This document shows positions 26,016 through 35,338 of a stretch of DNA of 64,000 nt, piece after piece (position 1 is the stretch's first letter; each line of letters begins with the position of its first letter). The stretch is from an uncultured Christensenella sp. Lineage in GTDB: Bacteria > Bacillota > Clostridia > Christensenellales > Borkfalkiaceae. Location of the stretch: positions 54,881 through 118,880 of the forward strand of contig CAJUHC010000004.1 of assembly GCA_910586345.1 (NCBI GenBank). The letters are read 5' to 3'. Under the pieces are notes generated by a model. That model did no database searches, was not told the DNA's origin, and saw only the letters and a program-made list of their open reading frames with translations. A program made the position numbers and the translations under genes.

Positions 26016-26939
26016 TTATAATCCTCTGAAATAATTAAGCGTATCCGAAATAGATTTTTTAACGGATATTTCCGGTGTCCAGCCGAGCTTTCCGATTTTG
26101 GAAATATCGGCCTTTATACTCGGCACGTCTATCGGTCTGAATTTTGCAGTATCGACGCAAATTTCTATTTTACTTTCAGTCATTGACAAAATTATATTCA
26201 GTATCTCTTTTATCTGAATTGCCTCGCCTCTTCCCACGTTGTATACTTCTCCCGCGTTTCCTTTTTCAGAAAGCACGATATAAGCACGAACCACATCTCT
26301 GACGTCGGAAAAATCCCTGTAAGAATCCAGATTTCCTACCGTGATTACAGGCTTACGTTTGCCTTTTTCTATACAAGCAACTTGATTACAGAAATCTGCG
26401 ACTACAAATTGAGAAGACTGACGAGGTCCGATATGATTGAAAGAACGGGTCGTAACAATATGCAGATTATATGCTTTGACGTAAATTTCAGCAAGTTTTT
26501 CCTGCGTTAACTTAGTTAGCGCGTAAATATTTTTCGGTTGCGGTACAGCCTTTTCGCTCACCGCGCGGGCATAATCTATATCGCCGTATTCTTCGCTCGA
26601 ACCGACTACAAGAACCTTTGAAAAAGGACTTTGCAGTCTTACGGCTTCAAATAAATTTATCGCGCCCAGAATATTAATATTCGCGGTCATCTGCGGTTTT
26701 TCCCAAGATAATTTAACGGAACTTTGAGCCGCAAGATGATAAATCATATCCGGTTTGATTTCGTTCAATAAATTACATACTTCGGAAAAATCGGTTAAAT
26801 CAAGATTGTAAACGCTGACGCCGACGTCAATGTTCTCGTGTTTTAACTTCGTCGCATAAACATCGTAACCCGCCGTTTTTAATGCGTCTATCAGATAACC
26901 TCCTACAAATCCCGCCGCGCCGATTATTAACGCTTTCAT
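26016..26939 (-). CDS. rmd: GDP-6-deoxy-D-mannose reductase (Rmd-like)
   Basis: A 307-residue extended SDR. The Rossmann loop GAAGFVGGYL is at 7-16, the Ser is in VVGSSEEYG near 112, and the catalytic YALTK is near 139. RSFNHIGPRQ and YRDFSDVRDVV are typical of Rmd rather than Gmd. It follows gmd with no gap, so the pair should turn GDP-mannose into GDP-4-keto-6-deoxymannose and then GDP-D-rhamnose. Fucose synthase or talose reductase activity cannot be excluded from sequence alone. Confidence 0.82.
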   Translation of the reverse strand: MKALIIGAAGFVGGYLIDALKTAGYDVYATKLKHENIDVGVSVYNLDLTDFSEVCNLLNEIKPDMIYHLAAQSSVKLSWEKPQMTANINILGAINLFEAVRLQSPFSKVLVVGSSEEYGDIDYARAVSEKAVPQPKNIYALTKLTQEKLAEIYVKAYNLHIVTTRSFNHIGPRQSSQFVVADFCNQVACIEKGKRKPVITVGNLDSYRDFSDVRDVVRAYIVLSEKGNAGEVYNVGRGEAIQIKEILNIILSMTESKIEICVDTAKFRPIDVPSIKADISKIGKLGWTPEISVKKSISDTLNYFRGL

Positions 26940-27989
26940 TTATTTTCCCTTTTGAAGCAATAATTCTTTTTTTGCAAGTTCCAAATCGTGCTTAGCCATA
27001 ATTTCGCAAAGCTGTTCGTAACTTGTTTTCTGCGGATTCCATCCGAGAACCGTTCTCGCTTTAGAAGGGTCGCCCCAAAGATTGACAACGTCCGTAGGTC
27101 TGAACCACGCTTTATTTACGCAAACAAGCATTTTACCTGTTTTCTTATCGTAACCTTTTTCGTCGATTCCGCTGCCTTTCCATTCCAAATCAATGCCGAC
27201 GTATTTAAAAGCTAACGTAGTAAATTCCCTTACCGTATGTTGAACGCCTGTTGCTATTACGAAATCATCCGGTTCGTTATGCTGAAGTATCAGCCACATA
27301 CACTCTACATAATCTTTAGCATATCCCCAGTCGCGTAAGCTGTCGAGATTTCCTAATTCAAGATGGTCCTGCAATCCGCAAGCGATTCTTCCGGCGGCAA
27401 GAGTAATTTTACGGGTAACGAAATTATCCCCTCTTCTCTCAGATTCGTGATTGAAAAGTATACCGTTACAGGCAAAAACCCCGTAAGCTTCCCTGTATTC
27501 TTTAATCATCCAAAAACCGTACTGTTTGGCGACCGCATAAGGAGAATAAGGATGAAAAGGAGTTTTTTCGTTTTGCGGGCATTCTTCCACTTTACCGTAA
27601 AGTTCGGACGTAGAAGCCTGATAAATTTTCGTTTTCTTATCCAAGCCCAAAATATGAACCGCTTCGAGAATTCTGAGAACGCCCAATGCGTCGACGTCTC
27701 CCGTATATTCGGCAGCGTCAAAGCTTACCTGAACGTGCGATTGAGCCGCGAGATTGTATATTTCGTCCGGTTCTACATCTTTTACGATTCTGATTATACT
27801 CGAAGAATCCGATAAATCTCCCTCGTGTATTTTTATAGCGTTTTCCGCTAAAAGATGGTCGATTCTCTGCGTCGTAGAAACAGAAGCGCGTCTCACAATT
27901 CCGTGTACTTCATATCCTTTTTCAAGTAAAAATTCAGCCAAATAACTGCCGTCTTGTCCTGTTATACCCGTTATAAGCGCCTTCTTCAT
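26940..27989 (-). CDS. gmd: GDP-mannose 4,6-dehydratase
   Basis: A 349-residue extended SDR with [14 protein letters not shown] at 8-21, a strongly diagnostic Gmd start, then [37 protein letters not shown] near 126 and YAVAKQYG near 151 (catalytic Tyr and Lys). [17 protein letters not shown] and [16 protein letters not shown] complete the family signature. It makes GDP-4-keto-6-deoxymannose. It overlaps the upstream glycosyltransferase stop by one base and is followed directly by the reductase gene. Confidence 0.95.
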   Translation of the reverse strand: MKKALITGITGQDGSYLAEFLLEKGYEVHGIVRRASVSTTQRIDHLLAENAIKIHEGDLSDSSSIIRIVKDVEPDEIYNLAAQSHVQVSFDAAEYTGDVDALGVLRILEAVHILGLDKKTKIYQASTSELYGKVEECPQNEKTPFHPYSPYAVAKQYGFWMIKEYREAYGVFACNGILFNHESERRGDNFVTRKITLAAGRIACGLQDHLELGNLDSLRDWGYAKDYVECMWLILQHNEPDDFVIATGVQHTVREFTTLAFKYVGIDLEWKGSGIDEKGYDKKTGKMLVCVNKAWFRPTDVVNLWGDPSKARTVLGWNPQKTSYEQLCEIMAKHDLELAKKELLLQKGK

Positions 27990-29110
27990 TAAAATTCCTC
28001 CAATAATTTATTTATGTTAATTTTAAATTTTTCATAAGTAAAATTCTCAGCGACTCTGAGTTTTGCTACTTGTCCGTAGCGTTCGCGCAGATTTTCGTCT
28101 TTTGCAAGGACTTCGACAGCCTGAGCATATTCGTTTACGTTTGCGTTTTGAACTTCTATACCCGTAATCCCGTTCAAGCTTACGTAGTTTACGCCGCTCC
28201 CTTCTATGCTAAACGTTACCGCAGGTTTCCCAAAAGACATAGCCTCGGCGAGCGCTATTCCGAACGCTTCGTTTTTAGTCACCGACGGAAAACAGAATAT
28301 ATCGCAGGCAAGCATATACGCGTTGAGAGAAACGTCGTCCACTTTACCTAAGAAACAGACTTTTTCATCGCCTTTCGCAAGTTCTTTAAGCGATTGGGTT
28401 AAAGGACCCGCGCCGCCTATAAAAATTTTGTAATCGCCGCCAAGCAGTTTGCTCGCTCTGACCAAATATTCGATTCCCTTATACGGAACGTGTCTTCCGA
28501 TTGCGAAACAAATCGTCTTGCCCGCGTTAAGTTCCCTGATTTCGGCGGCTTTTTTCCTGCATTCTTCCGAAACGTTCATTCTGCTTTCGTTAACGCAGTT
28601 CGGAATAACCGTACATTTATCGCGGTTTATCGAAAGAAACTTACTTCCGTTGATGTAATTCGGACTCGTTGCAACTATTTTAGCAGACCTATTAATCAAG
28701 CGGTTTGTTTGTCCATTAAATAACTTACCTAATATTTTCTGTTTAGTTATATCGAGATGCCAATATAAAACAAGTTTGCAATTCGGATATTTCTTTAATA
28801 TTTTCAATAACGAATGTGCGCCGAACGGGTTCGGATAATGAAAAATAACTACGTCCGGCTGAAAACTTTTAAAAGTCTTTTTCAATAATTTTCCGTAAGA
28901 CAGCGAAAGCGACTGTGACGCGATTTTCGCGAAACAACCCGCGCGGACAATTTCCGTGCCGTCAACGACGTCGGACGAGTCGCCCTTTTCGTGATTGAAA
29001 CAAAAAACTTTCTGTTCGTGCCCTTCAATCGCGCCGACTATATCTCTTGCCACTTGTTCTACGCCGCCTATATGCGGATAAAAATAATTTGAAATTTGTA
29101 AAATTTTCAT
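27989..29110 (-). CDS. GT4 family glycosyltransferase
   Basis: A 373-residue GT-B enzyme. It starts [20 protein letters not shown] (acceptor side), has [14 protein letters not shown] near 205 and, at the nucleotide-sugar site, [20 protein letters not shown] near 285. The pattern resembles mannosyl/glucosyl transferases such as the WbcX/RfaB-like group. Second gene of the operon, one base after the nucleotide-sugar dehydrogenase gene. Donor unknown. Confidence 0.88.
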   Translation of the reverse strand: MKILQISNYFYPHIGGVEQVARDIVGAIEGHEQKVFCFNHEKGDSSDVVDGTEIVRAGCFAKIASQSLSLSYGKLLKKTFKSFQPDVVIFHYPNPFGAHSLLKILKKYPNCKLVLYWHLDITKQKILGKLFNGQTNRLINRSAKIVATSPNYINGSKFLSINRDKCTVIPNCVNESRMNVSEECRKKAAEIRELNAGKTICFAIGRHVPYKGIEYLVRASKLLGGDYKIFIGGAGPLTQSLKELAKGDEKVCFLGKVDDVSLNAYMLACDIFCFPSVTKNEAFGIALAEAMSFGKPAVTFSIEGSGVNYVSLNGITGIEVQNANVNEYAQAVEVLAKDENLRERYGQVAKLRVAENFTYEKFKININKLLEEF

Positions 29111-29111
29111 T

Positions 29112-30335
29112 TCAGTCTCTCTTAAAGAGGTCTCTCGTATAAACCTTATCTTTGACGTCGTTTAAAACAGCGTCGTACCTGTTAGCGATTATGACGTTGC
29201 ATTTCGATTTAAACGCGTTTAAATCGTGCTCGACTTCATATCCGTTAAAAGTATCCGTATTCAGCGTCGGCTCGTAAACAATCAGGTTTAAACCGTTGGC
29301 GGAAAGCATTTTCATAACGCTCTGTATTGCGGAAGCCCTGAAATTATCCGAATCTGATTTCATAGTCAGACGGTATACGCCTATCCGCACGTCCGAATTA
29401 TCGCCGCCGTCCGTACAGCCCGCCGTCTTCATTATTTCTTTGGCGATAAATTTTTTTCGCGTATGATTGGACTCCACTATCGCTTTAATCAAATCGTTCG
29501 GAACTCCGACGTAATTTGCTTTAAGCTGTTTAGTATCTTTGGGAAGACAATAACCGCCGTATCCGAAAGAGGGATTATTATAAAAGCCTCCAATACGGGG
29601 GTCAAGCCCTACGCCGTTTATTATATCCTTTGAACTGAGACCTTTTATTTCGCAATAAGTGTCTAGTTCGTTGAAATAAGCCACCCGCATAGCAAGATAC
29701 GTGTTTGAAAAAAGTTTAACCGCTTCGGCTTCCGTAGTATTCATAAAAAGAACGGGCACGTCCTTTTTTATTGCTCCGTCTTTCAATAATCCCGCAAAAG
29801 CTTCCGCGTTTTCTTCTGATTTTTCATCGCCTTTTTCGCAACCGACGATAATTCTCGAAGGGTAAAGATTGTCGTACAAAGCTTTCGATTCCCTTAAAAA
29901 TTCAGGCGAAAATAGAAGATTTTCAAAGCCGTATTTTTCTTTCAGACTTTGCGTATACCCGACGGGTACGGTTGATTTAATTACTATTACGGCTTCCTCG
30001 TTTACTTTCCGTACCTTTTCTATCACCTCTTCAACCGACGACGTATCGAAAAAGTTTTTATCGGAATCGTAATTAGTAGGCGTTGAAACGATTACGAAAT
30101 CCGCCCGGCGGTATGCGTTTTCCGCGTCGAGAGTCGCAGTCAAATCGAGTTCTTTTTCGGAAAGATAATTCTCGATTTCCTTGTCCTGAAGGGGCGATTT
30201 CCGACAGTTGATTAAATCAACTTTACTCTTTACAATGTCAACCGCGAAAACTTTATTATTCTGCGATAAAAGGACGGCAAGCGAAAGCCCGACATACCCC
30301 GTACCAGCTACGGCGATTGTTAATTTTTTACGCAT
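29112..30335 (-). CDS. ugd: UDP-glucose/GDP-mannose dehydrogenase family, likely UDP-glucose 6-dehydrogenase
   Basis: A 407-residue NAD-dependent sugar-nucleotide dehydrogenase. The Rossmann motif GTGYVGLSLAVLL is at 11-23, the proton-shuttling region is IKSTVPVGYT near 122, SPEFLRES lies near 150, and the catalytic Cys is in FGYGGYCLPKDT near 260. The two-step oxidation of a hexose nucleotide to a uronate supplies acidic sugar for the polymer. The UDP-glucose assignment is by overall resemblance to bacterial Ugd; GDP-mannose is possible because GDP-mannose is made in the same operon. First gene of the operon, with GGAGG 4 nt before the ATG. Confidence 0.85.
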   Translation of the reverse strand: MRKKLTIAVAGTGYVGLSLAVLLSQNNKVFAVDIVKSKVDLINCRKSPLQDKEIENYLSEKELDLTATLDAENAYRRADFVIVSTPTNYDSDKNFFDTSSVEEVIEKVRKVNEEAVIVIKSTVPVGYTQSLKEKYGFENLLFSPEFLRESKALYDNLYPSRIIVGCEKGDEKSEENAEAFAGLLKDGAIKKDVPVLFMNTTEAEAVKLFSNTYLAMRVAYFNELDTYCEIKGLSSKDIINGVGLDPRIGGFYNNPSFGYGGYCLPKDTKQLKANYVGVPNDLIKAIVESNHTRKKFIAKEIMKTAGCTDGGDNSDVRIGVYRLTMKSDSDNFRASAIQSVMKMLSANGLNLIVYEPTLNTDTFNGYEVEHDLNAFKSKCNVIIANRYDAVLNDVKDKVYTRDLFKRD

Positions 30336-30361
30336 ATTCCTCCGACGACGGCCGACGTTTT

Positions 30362-30379
30362 TAGTATATATTTATACTA
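30362..30379. promoter_or_regulatory. Inverted repeat at the polysaccharide operon start site
   Basis: TAGTATA-TATT-TATACTA is a perfect 7-bp inverted repeat located just downstream of the -10 box, where a repressor would block transcription. It is AT-rich, so chance is not excluded. Confidence 0.35.
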
Positions 30380-30383
30380 CCTT

Positions 30384-30412
30384 AGTATACAGCAGAAGAA
30401 CGCAAAATGCAA
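30384..30412 (-). promoter_or_regulatory. Promoter of the polysaccharide operon
   Basis: On the minus strand TTGCAT (30407-30412), 17-bp spacer, TATACT (30384-30389). No other convincing promoter or terminator was found in the tightly packed genes down to 16147, so the 11 genes may form one transcript. Confidence 0.7.
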
Positions 30413-30462
30413 GTATTATTAACAAATATGTTTCCTATATTTATTATGCCTGATTTTTAAAT

Positions 30463-30501
30463 AAAAAATAACGGCGCCGAATCATCGGTACCGTTATTTT
30501 T
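30463..30501. terminator. Terminator after engB
   Basis: AAAAATAACGG and CCGTTATTTTT arms (about 30464-30474 and 30491-30501) with an inner CCGA/TCGG stem. It lies at the engB stop and separates the proteostasis operon from the sugar operon. Confidence 0.88.
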
Positions 30502-30502
30502 A

Positions 30503-31087
30503 TTAAAATAGCGCTAAAATTTCTTCTATTCTTTCAAGCGTCCTATCAAGTCCCTGACGGGTTTCGGAAGAAACCGCGATTATGTTTCCCGAACCGCATT
30601 TGTACTCAGCCGCAATATTCTGCAAACTCCGAGCCGCCGCAGCCTTAGAAATTTTATCCGCTTTTGTCGCTATAACCGTAAAAGGGATAATGTTATAATA
30701 CAGATATTCTATCATCTGTTTATCGTTCGCCGTAGGTCCGTGACGTATATCGCACAGTGCGAAAACGTGGTCCGCGCGTTTTTCGGCGAAAAAAGTTTCG
30801 ATTAGCTTCGCCCATTTAGCTTTTTCCTGCTTGGATACGCTTGCATAACCGTATCCGGGCAAATCGGCAAGAATAAATTTTCCGCAATCGAAATAATTTA
30901 CTAGTCTTGTTCTGCCGGGGTCTTTCGATACTTTAGCTAATTTTTTGCGGTTTGTAACCGTATTGATAAAACTCGACTTGCCCACGTTGGATTTTCCGCA
31001 AACGGCTATTACGGGTTTATCGGTTTCTATAAACTGTTCTCTCGCCGCCGCGCTTGTAATAAATTCCGCATTAGTAATTTTCAACAT
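30503..31087 (-). CDS. engB: Ribosome biogenesis GTPase EngB/YsxC
   Basis: A 194-residue TRAFAC GTPase of standard family length. G1 is GKSNVGKSS near 32, G2/G3 region shows KDPGRTRLVNYF and DLPGYGYA near 75, G4 is TKAD near 141 and G5 is SSETRQG near 173. It acts in assembly of the large ribosomal subunit. Last gene of the tig-clpP-clpX-lon-engB run, 2 nt after lon, an arrangement common in Firmicutes (lon-ysxC). Confidence 0.95.
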   Translation of the reverse strand: MLKITNAEFITSAAAREQFIETDKPVIAVCGKSNVGKSSFINTVTNRKKLAKVSKDPGRTRLVNYFDCGKFILADLPGYGYASVSKQEKAKWAKLIETFFAEKRADHVFALCDIRHGPTANDKQMIEYLYYNIIPFTVIATKADKISKAAAARSLQNIAAEYKCGSGNIIAVSSETRQGLDRTLERIEEILALF

Positions 31088-31089
31088 TT

Positions 31090-33396
31090 TTATAAACCCA
31101 ATATTGCGTTTCTGAAAACGGTATCCACTTCCGTTACGGGAATAAAATTAATACTGTCCCGCACCGATTCGGGAATTTCTTCCAAATCTTTACGGTTCTC
31201 CGCGGGAATTATTACGTCGTGAATTCCTATGCGGTATGCGGCGAGAGCCTTTTCTTTAAGTCCGCCAATCGGCAGAACCTTTCCCCGAAGAGTAATTTCG
31301 CCGGTCATAGCAATGCTCTTTTTAACGGGTTTCTGCGTAAACGCGGACAGTATCGCCGTAGCCATTGTAATGCCCGCACTCGGTCCGTCCTTCGGCGTAG
31401 CTCCCTCAGGTACGTGTATATGAATATCGGTATTCTCGAACATCGAACCGTCTATACCGTAACTCGCGCTGTTCGAACGGATATAACTTATCGCCGCCCT
31501 CGCACTCTCTTTCATTACGTCTCCGAGCTTGCCCGTCAGTAAAACGTCGCCTTTACCGTGCATTGCGGAAACCTCGATTGTAAGCGTCGTTCCGCCGACC
31601 GAAGTCCAGGCAAGCCCCGTAGCCGCGCCGACCTCGTCGCCTTTCAACGCGCCGCCGTCGCGCTCATAACGCCTGGAACCGAGAAAATCGGCGAGATTTT
31701 TATCCGTCACGCTGATTTTCTTGACTTGTCCGTTTGAAAGTTTAACTGCGGCTTTACGGCAAACCGCGTCTATTTTACGCTCCAAACCGCGAACTCCCGC
31801 TTCCATAGTGTAACCGTCTATTATAGCGTCCACGGCTTTATCGTTTATAGATATTTCGCTCTGTTTGAGCCCGTTCGCATCGCGTTTTTTCGGGATAAGA
31901 TAGCGCTTTGCAATCTCTCTCTTTTCTTCGGGAGTGTAGCCCGTAAGTTCGATTATCTCCATTCTGTCGAGAAGAGGCGCGGGGATTGTTTCGAGAGTAT
32001 TCGCGGTAGTTATGAACAGTACTTTGCTCAAATCGTAAGGCACTTCGATATATCTGTCAAGGAAAGCCGAGTTCTGGGCGGGGTCCAAAACTTCCAAAAG
32101 CGCGCCTGCGGGGTCGCCGCGCAAATCGGAAGAAATCTTATCCACTTCGTCCAAAAGAAACACGGGATTTACCGAGCCCGCTTTTTTCATTCCGCTTATT
32201 ATCCGCCCCGGCATAGCGCCGACGTACGTCTTTCTGTGTCCCCTGACTTCCGCTTCGTCCTTTACTCCGCCGAAACTCATTCTCACGAATTTTCTGCCGA
32301 GCGCGCGCGCAACCGAACTCGCAATCGAGGTTTTGCCTACTCCCGGAGGTCCGACGAAACACAATATCGGCGCGTTGAGACCGTCCGTCCGTTTCAATAC
32401 CGCGATATATTCTATAATGCGTTCTTTAATCTTTTCAAGCCCGTAATGGTCTTCTTCGAGAATATTTACCGCGTCGGAAAGTTTTTCCGTGTCCTCGGTC
32501 CGCTCAGTCCAGGGAATATCGAGCATCCAATCGAGATACACCCGCAAAACGTTGTAATCGGGCGAGGAATTCTGCATACGCGACATACGCGAAAGTTCTT
32601 TCAGGCATTTCTGCTCCGCCTCTTCGGGCATACTTTTCTCCCTGATTTTTTCTTCGAGCTCGTCGCGTTCTTCGCCGTCGTCGCCGAGTTCGGAGTGAAT
32701 CGCTTTAAGCTGTTCGCGGAGATAATACTCTTTCTGGTTTTTATCTATATTCTGTCTTACGACCGAATTGATTTTACGTTCGAGACGGATAATCTCCGAC
32801 TCGTCGTTTAAAAGCTTGTCCACTTTTTTTAATCTGTCCAATGTTTTGGGACATTCCAGAAGCTCCTGTTTCAATTCAGTCTTTATTTGCAGATAATGAG
32901 CGGCGATATTAACGAATTCGTCGGGGTCGGTACATTTATCGAGACTTAAAACCGCGTCCTTTGACAGACGGCTGTCGGATGACGTAATATCTTTTAAAAT
33001 CTCTTTCGAAGTACGGAAGTAAGCTTCCTCGAGAGCGGAATCGCCGTGAACGGGCGTTATTTCTTCGACCGTCGCGATAAAAGTTCCGTTCTCTTTTACT
33101 ACCTGTCTTGCTTCGGCGCGGAAAAGCCCCTCCGCCGTAAGACGCAGGTTATTGCCGGGAAGCTTGGTAATCTGACGAAGTTTTACAACCGTTCCCGCAG
33201 TATAAACGTCGCCGTCGGAAATTTCGTCTTTTTCAGACTGTTTCTGCGCGCACAAAAACAGACGCGAATCGCCGTCGGCGGCTCTTTTAACCGCGGTAAG
33301 CGACATCATTCTTCCCACGTCGAAACTTACAGTCGTATTAGGGAATACCACTCTGCCGCGCAATGCAAGCAGAGGAAATTCTTGAAATTTGCCCAT
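31090..33396 (-). CDS. lon: ATP-dependent Lon protease (LonA type)
   Basis: A 768-residue soluble Lon. The N-terminal substrate domain (FPLLALRGRVVFPNT) is followed by a coiled region, the AAA+ domain with Walker A GPPGVGKTS near 350 and Walker B FLLDEVDK near 417, and the C-terminal protease domain with catalytic Ser in DGPSAG near 670 and Lys in GGLKEKALAAYR near 715. No membrane segment, so LonA rather than LonB. It degrades misfolded and regulatory proteins in the cytoplasm. The start has GGAG close upstream in the AACGGAG stretch. Confidence 0.96.
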   Translation of the reverse strand: MGKFQEFPLLALRGRVVFPNTTVSFDVGRMMSLTAVKRAADGDSRLFLCAQKQSEKDEISDGDVYTAGTVVKLRQITKLPGNNLRLTAEGLFRAEARQVVKENGTFIATVEEITPVHGDSALEEAYFRTSKEILKDITSSDSRLSKDAVLSLDKCTDPDEFVNIAAHYLQIKTELKQELLECPKTLDRLKKVDKLLNDESEIIRLERKINSVVRQNIDKNQKEYYLREQLKAIHSELGDDGEERDELEEKIREKSMPEEAEQKCLKELSRMSRMQNSSPDYNVLRVYLDWMLDIPWTERTEDTEKLSDAVNILEEDHYGLEKIKERIIEYIAVLKRTDGLNAPILCFVGPPGVGKTSIASSVARALGRKFVRMSFGGVKDEAEVRGHRKTYVGAMPGRIISGMKKAGSVNPVFLLDEVDKISSDLRGDPAGALLEVLDPAQNSAFLDRYIEVPYDLSKVLFITTANTLETIPAPLLDRMEIIELTGYTPEEKREIAKRYLIPKKRDANGLKQSEISINDKAVDAIIDGYTMEAGVRGLERKIDAVCRKAAVKLSNGQVKKISVTDKNLADFLGSRRYERDGGALKGDEVGAATGLAWTSVGGTTLTIEVSAMHGKGDVLLTGKLGDVMKESARAAISYIRSNSASYGIDGSMFENTDIHIHVPEGATPKDGPSAGITMATAILSAFTQKPVKKSIAMTGEITLRGKVLPIGGLKEKALAAYRIGIHDVIIPAENRKDLEEIPESVRDSINFIPVTEVDTVFRNAILGL

Positions 33397-33417
33397 AAAA
33401 ACTCCGTTATAAGTAAA

Positions 33418-33440
33418 TTCCCCCGTTTAACGAGGGGGAA
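33418..33440 (-). promoter_or_regulatory. clpX-lon intercistronic hairpin
   Basis: TTCCCCC (33418-33424) and GGGGGAA (33434-33440) form a 7-bp GC-rich stem with a 9-nt loop in the 67-nt gap before lon. No T-run follows on the minus strand, so it is unlikely to be a full terminator; it may tune lon expression or mRNA decay. Confidence 0.45.
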
Positions 33441-33463
33441 AAAGACTTAAAAATTTTATCTGT

Positions 33464-34690
33464 TTACGCCGTCTTATTATAAATTATTTTCGGCTCCGCT
33501 TTATCCGTTACGCACTCTTTCGTGACTATTACTTCCTCGACGTTCTTTTCAGAAGGAAGCTTGTACATTACGGAAGTCATAAATCCTTCTATTATAGTTC
33601 TGAGACCTCTCGCGCCCGTCTTTAAGCGGATAGCTGTATTGGCGATTTCCCTCACCGCTCCGTCGTCGACGGTCAGTTTTACTCCGTCCATCGCAATCAG
33701 TTTCTGATACTGTTTTATAATAGCGTTTTTAGGTTTCGTAAGAATATTCACGAGAGCGTCCTCGTTTAAAGGATGCAGACTTACGACTATGGGAACGCGT
33801 CCGACGAATTCGGGTATAAGCCCGAAATTAGTCAAATCCTGAGGTTTGACTTCGGCGAGCATTTCGTATACGTTTTCCTCGGTATCTTTAACGGAACCGC
33901 CGAAACCGAGAGAAGTATTGTCCCTGCGCTTCTGTACGATTTTATCGAGCCCTACGAACGCCCCGCCGCAGATAAACAGTATATTCGTTGTATCTATTCT
34001 CAGACACTCCTGCTGGGGATGTTTTCTTCCGCCCTGGGGAGGAACGTTTGCAACCGTGCTCTCTATAATTTTCAAAAGCGCCTGCTGAACGCCTTCGCCC
34101 GATACGTCGCGGGTTATAGAGACGTTTTCGCCCTTTCTCGCTATTTTATCGATTTCATCGATATATATTATTCCGCGCTGAGCTTTCTCGATATCGTAGT
34201 CGGCGTTCTGGATAAGTTTCAACAGAATATTCTCCACGTCTTCGCCTACGTAGCCCGCCTCGGTGAGAGTCGTCGCGTCGGAAGAAGCAAACGGAACATT
34301 GAGTATTCTTGCAAGCGTACGCGCAAGCAAAGTTTTACCGCAACCCGTCGGACCGAGCAAAAGAATATTGCTTTTCTCGATTTCGACGTCTCCGTCCTGC
34401 TTTTTATTCTTTTGCATATTGTTAATGCGTTTATAATGGTTGTAAACCGCTACGGATAAAACCTTTTTAGCCTCGTCCTGACCGACGATATACTTATCGA
34501 GTTCGTCTTTCAATTCTGCGGGTTTTTTCAAAGGAACGGGTTCGAGTCCCGCAACTTCGGCTTCTTTGACCATATCGCCGCAAATAGTTATGCACTCGTC
34601 GCAAATACAAACCGAGTCCTGTCCGCTTATAAGACGGTGAACTTTATCTTCGGATTTTCCGCAGAACGAACAAAATCTTTTTTCTTTCAA
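33464..34690 (-). CDS. clpX: ClpXP unfoldase subunit ClpX
   Basis: A 408-residue AAA+ unfoldase. The zinc-binding domain has CSFCGK and CICDEC (four Cys), Walker A is GPTGCGKT near 110, Walker [10 protein letters not shown] near 175, and sensor and arginine-finger regions follow ([21 protein letters not shown]). The start is TTG at 34690, set by AAAGGAG 5 nt upstream; the in-frame GTG at 34705 lies before that ribosome site. It unfolds substrates for ClpP, whose gene is directly upstream in the operon. Confidence 0.95.
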   Translation of the reverse strand: MKEKRFCSFCGKSEDKVHRLISGQDSVCICDECITICGDMVKEAEVAGLEPVPLKKPAELKDELDKYIVGQDEAKKVLSVAVYNHYKRINNMQKNKKQDGDVEIEKSNILLLGPTGCGKTLLARTLARILNVPFASSDATTLTEAGYVGEDVENILLKLIQNADYDIEKAQRGIIYIDEIDKIARKGENVSITRDVSGEGVQQALLKIIESTVANVPPQGGRKHPQQECLRIDTTNILFICGGAFVGLDKIVQKRRDNTSLGFGGSVKDTEENVYEMLAEVKPQDLTNFGLIPEFVGRVPIVVSLHPLNEDALVNILTKPKNAIIKQYQKLIAMDGVKLTVDDGAVREIANTAIRLKTGARGLRTIIEGFMTSVMYKLPSEKNVEEVIVTKECVTDKAEPKIIYNKTA

Positions 34691-34733
34691 AATTACTCCT
34701 TTCACTTAAAATATTTTACCGTTAATTTATCAA

Positions 34734-35324
34734 TTATCTCTTGTAAAATACTTTATCGATAAGTCCGTATTCCTGCGCTTCGCCCGCCGACAGATAATTA
34801 TCCCTGTCGGTGTCGCGCTCGATGACGGACAAAGGCTTTCCGGAATTCTTAGAAAGAATTTCGTTGAGCTTCTGTTTAGTGCGCAGAATATGTTCCGCGG
34901 CAATCTTTATATCGCTCGCCTGCCCCTGCGCCCCGCCCAAAGGCTGATGTATCATTATTTCGCTGTTGGGAAGAGCGAATCTCTTTCCCTTAGCCCCGCT
35001 CGACAGCAGGAACGCTCCCATAGACGCCGCCATACCTATGCAGATGGTGGACACGTCGCACTTGATATAATTCATTGTATCGTAAATCGCAAGTCCTGCG
35101 GATACGGAACCTCCGGGGCTGTTAATGTAAAGCGAGATATCTTTCTGAGGGTCTTTAGCTTCCAGATAAATGAGCTGAGCCACTACCGTATTCGCAACGG
35201 CGTCGTCTATTTCGCCGCTCAAAAAAATAATTCTGTCCTCTAAAAGTCTGCTGTAAATATCATACGAACGCTCCCCGCGGGAAGTCTGTTCGACTATATA
35301 AGGCACTAACGCGTTTCGTTCCAT
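34734..35324 (-). CDS. clpP: ATP-dependent Clp protease proteolytic subunit
   Basis: A 196-residue serine protease of standard length. [17 protein letters not shown] opens the body, the catalytic Ser is in [11 protein letters not shown] near 97, the His in [11 protein letters not shown] near 122, and the Asp in DRDNYLSA near 171. It forms the 14-subunit chamber that pairs with ClpX. It starts 14 nt after the trigger factor gene and has GGAG before the ATG. Confidence 0.97.
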   Translation of the reverse strand: MERNALVPYIVEQTSRGERSYDIYSRLLEDRIIFLSGEIDDAVANTVVAQLIYLEAKDPQKDISLYINSPGGSVSAGLAIYDTMNYIKCDVSTICIGMAASMGAFLLSSGAKGKRFALPNSEIMIHQPLGGAQGQASDIKIAAEHILRTKQKLNEILSKNSGKPLSVIERDTDRDNYLSAGEAQEYGLIDKVFYKR

Positions 35325-35338
35325 AATAAACTCCTTGA

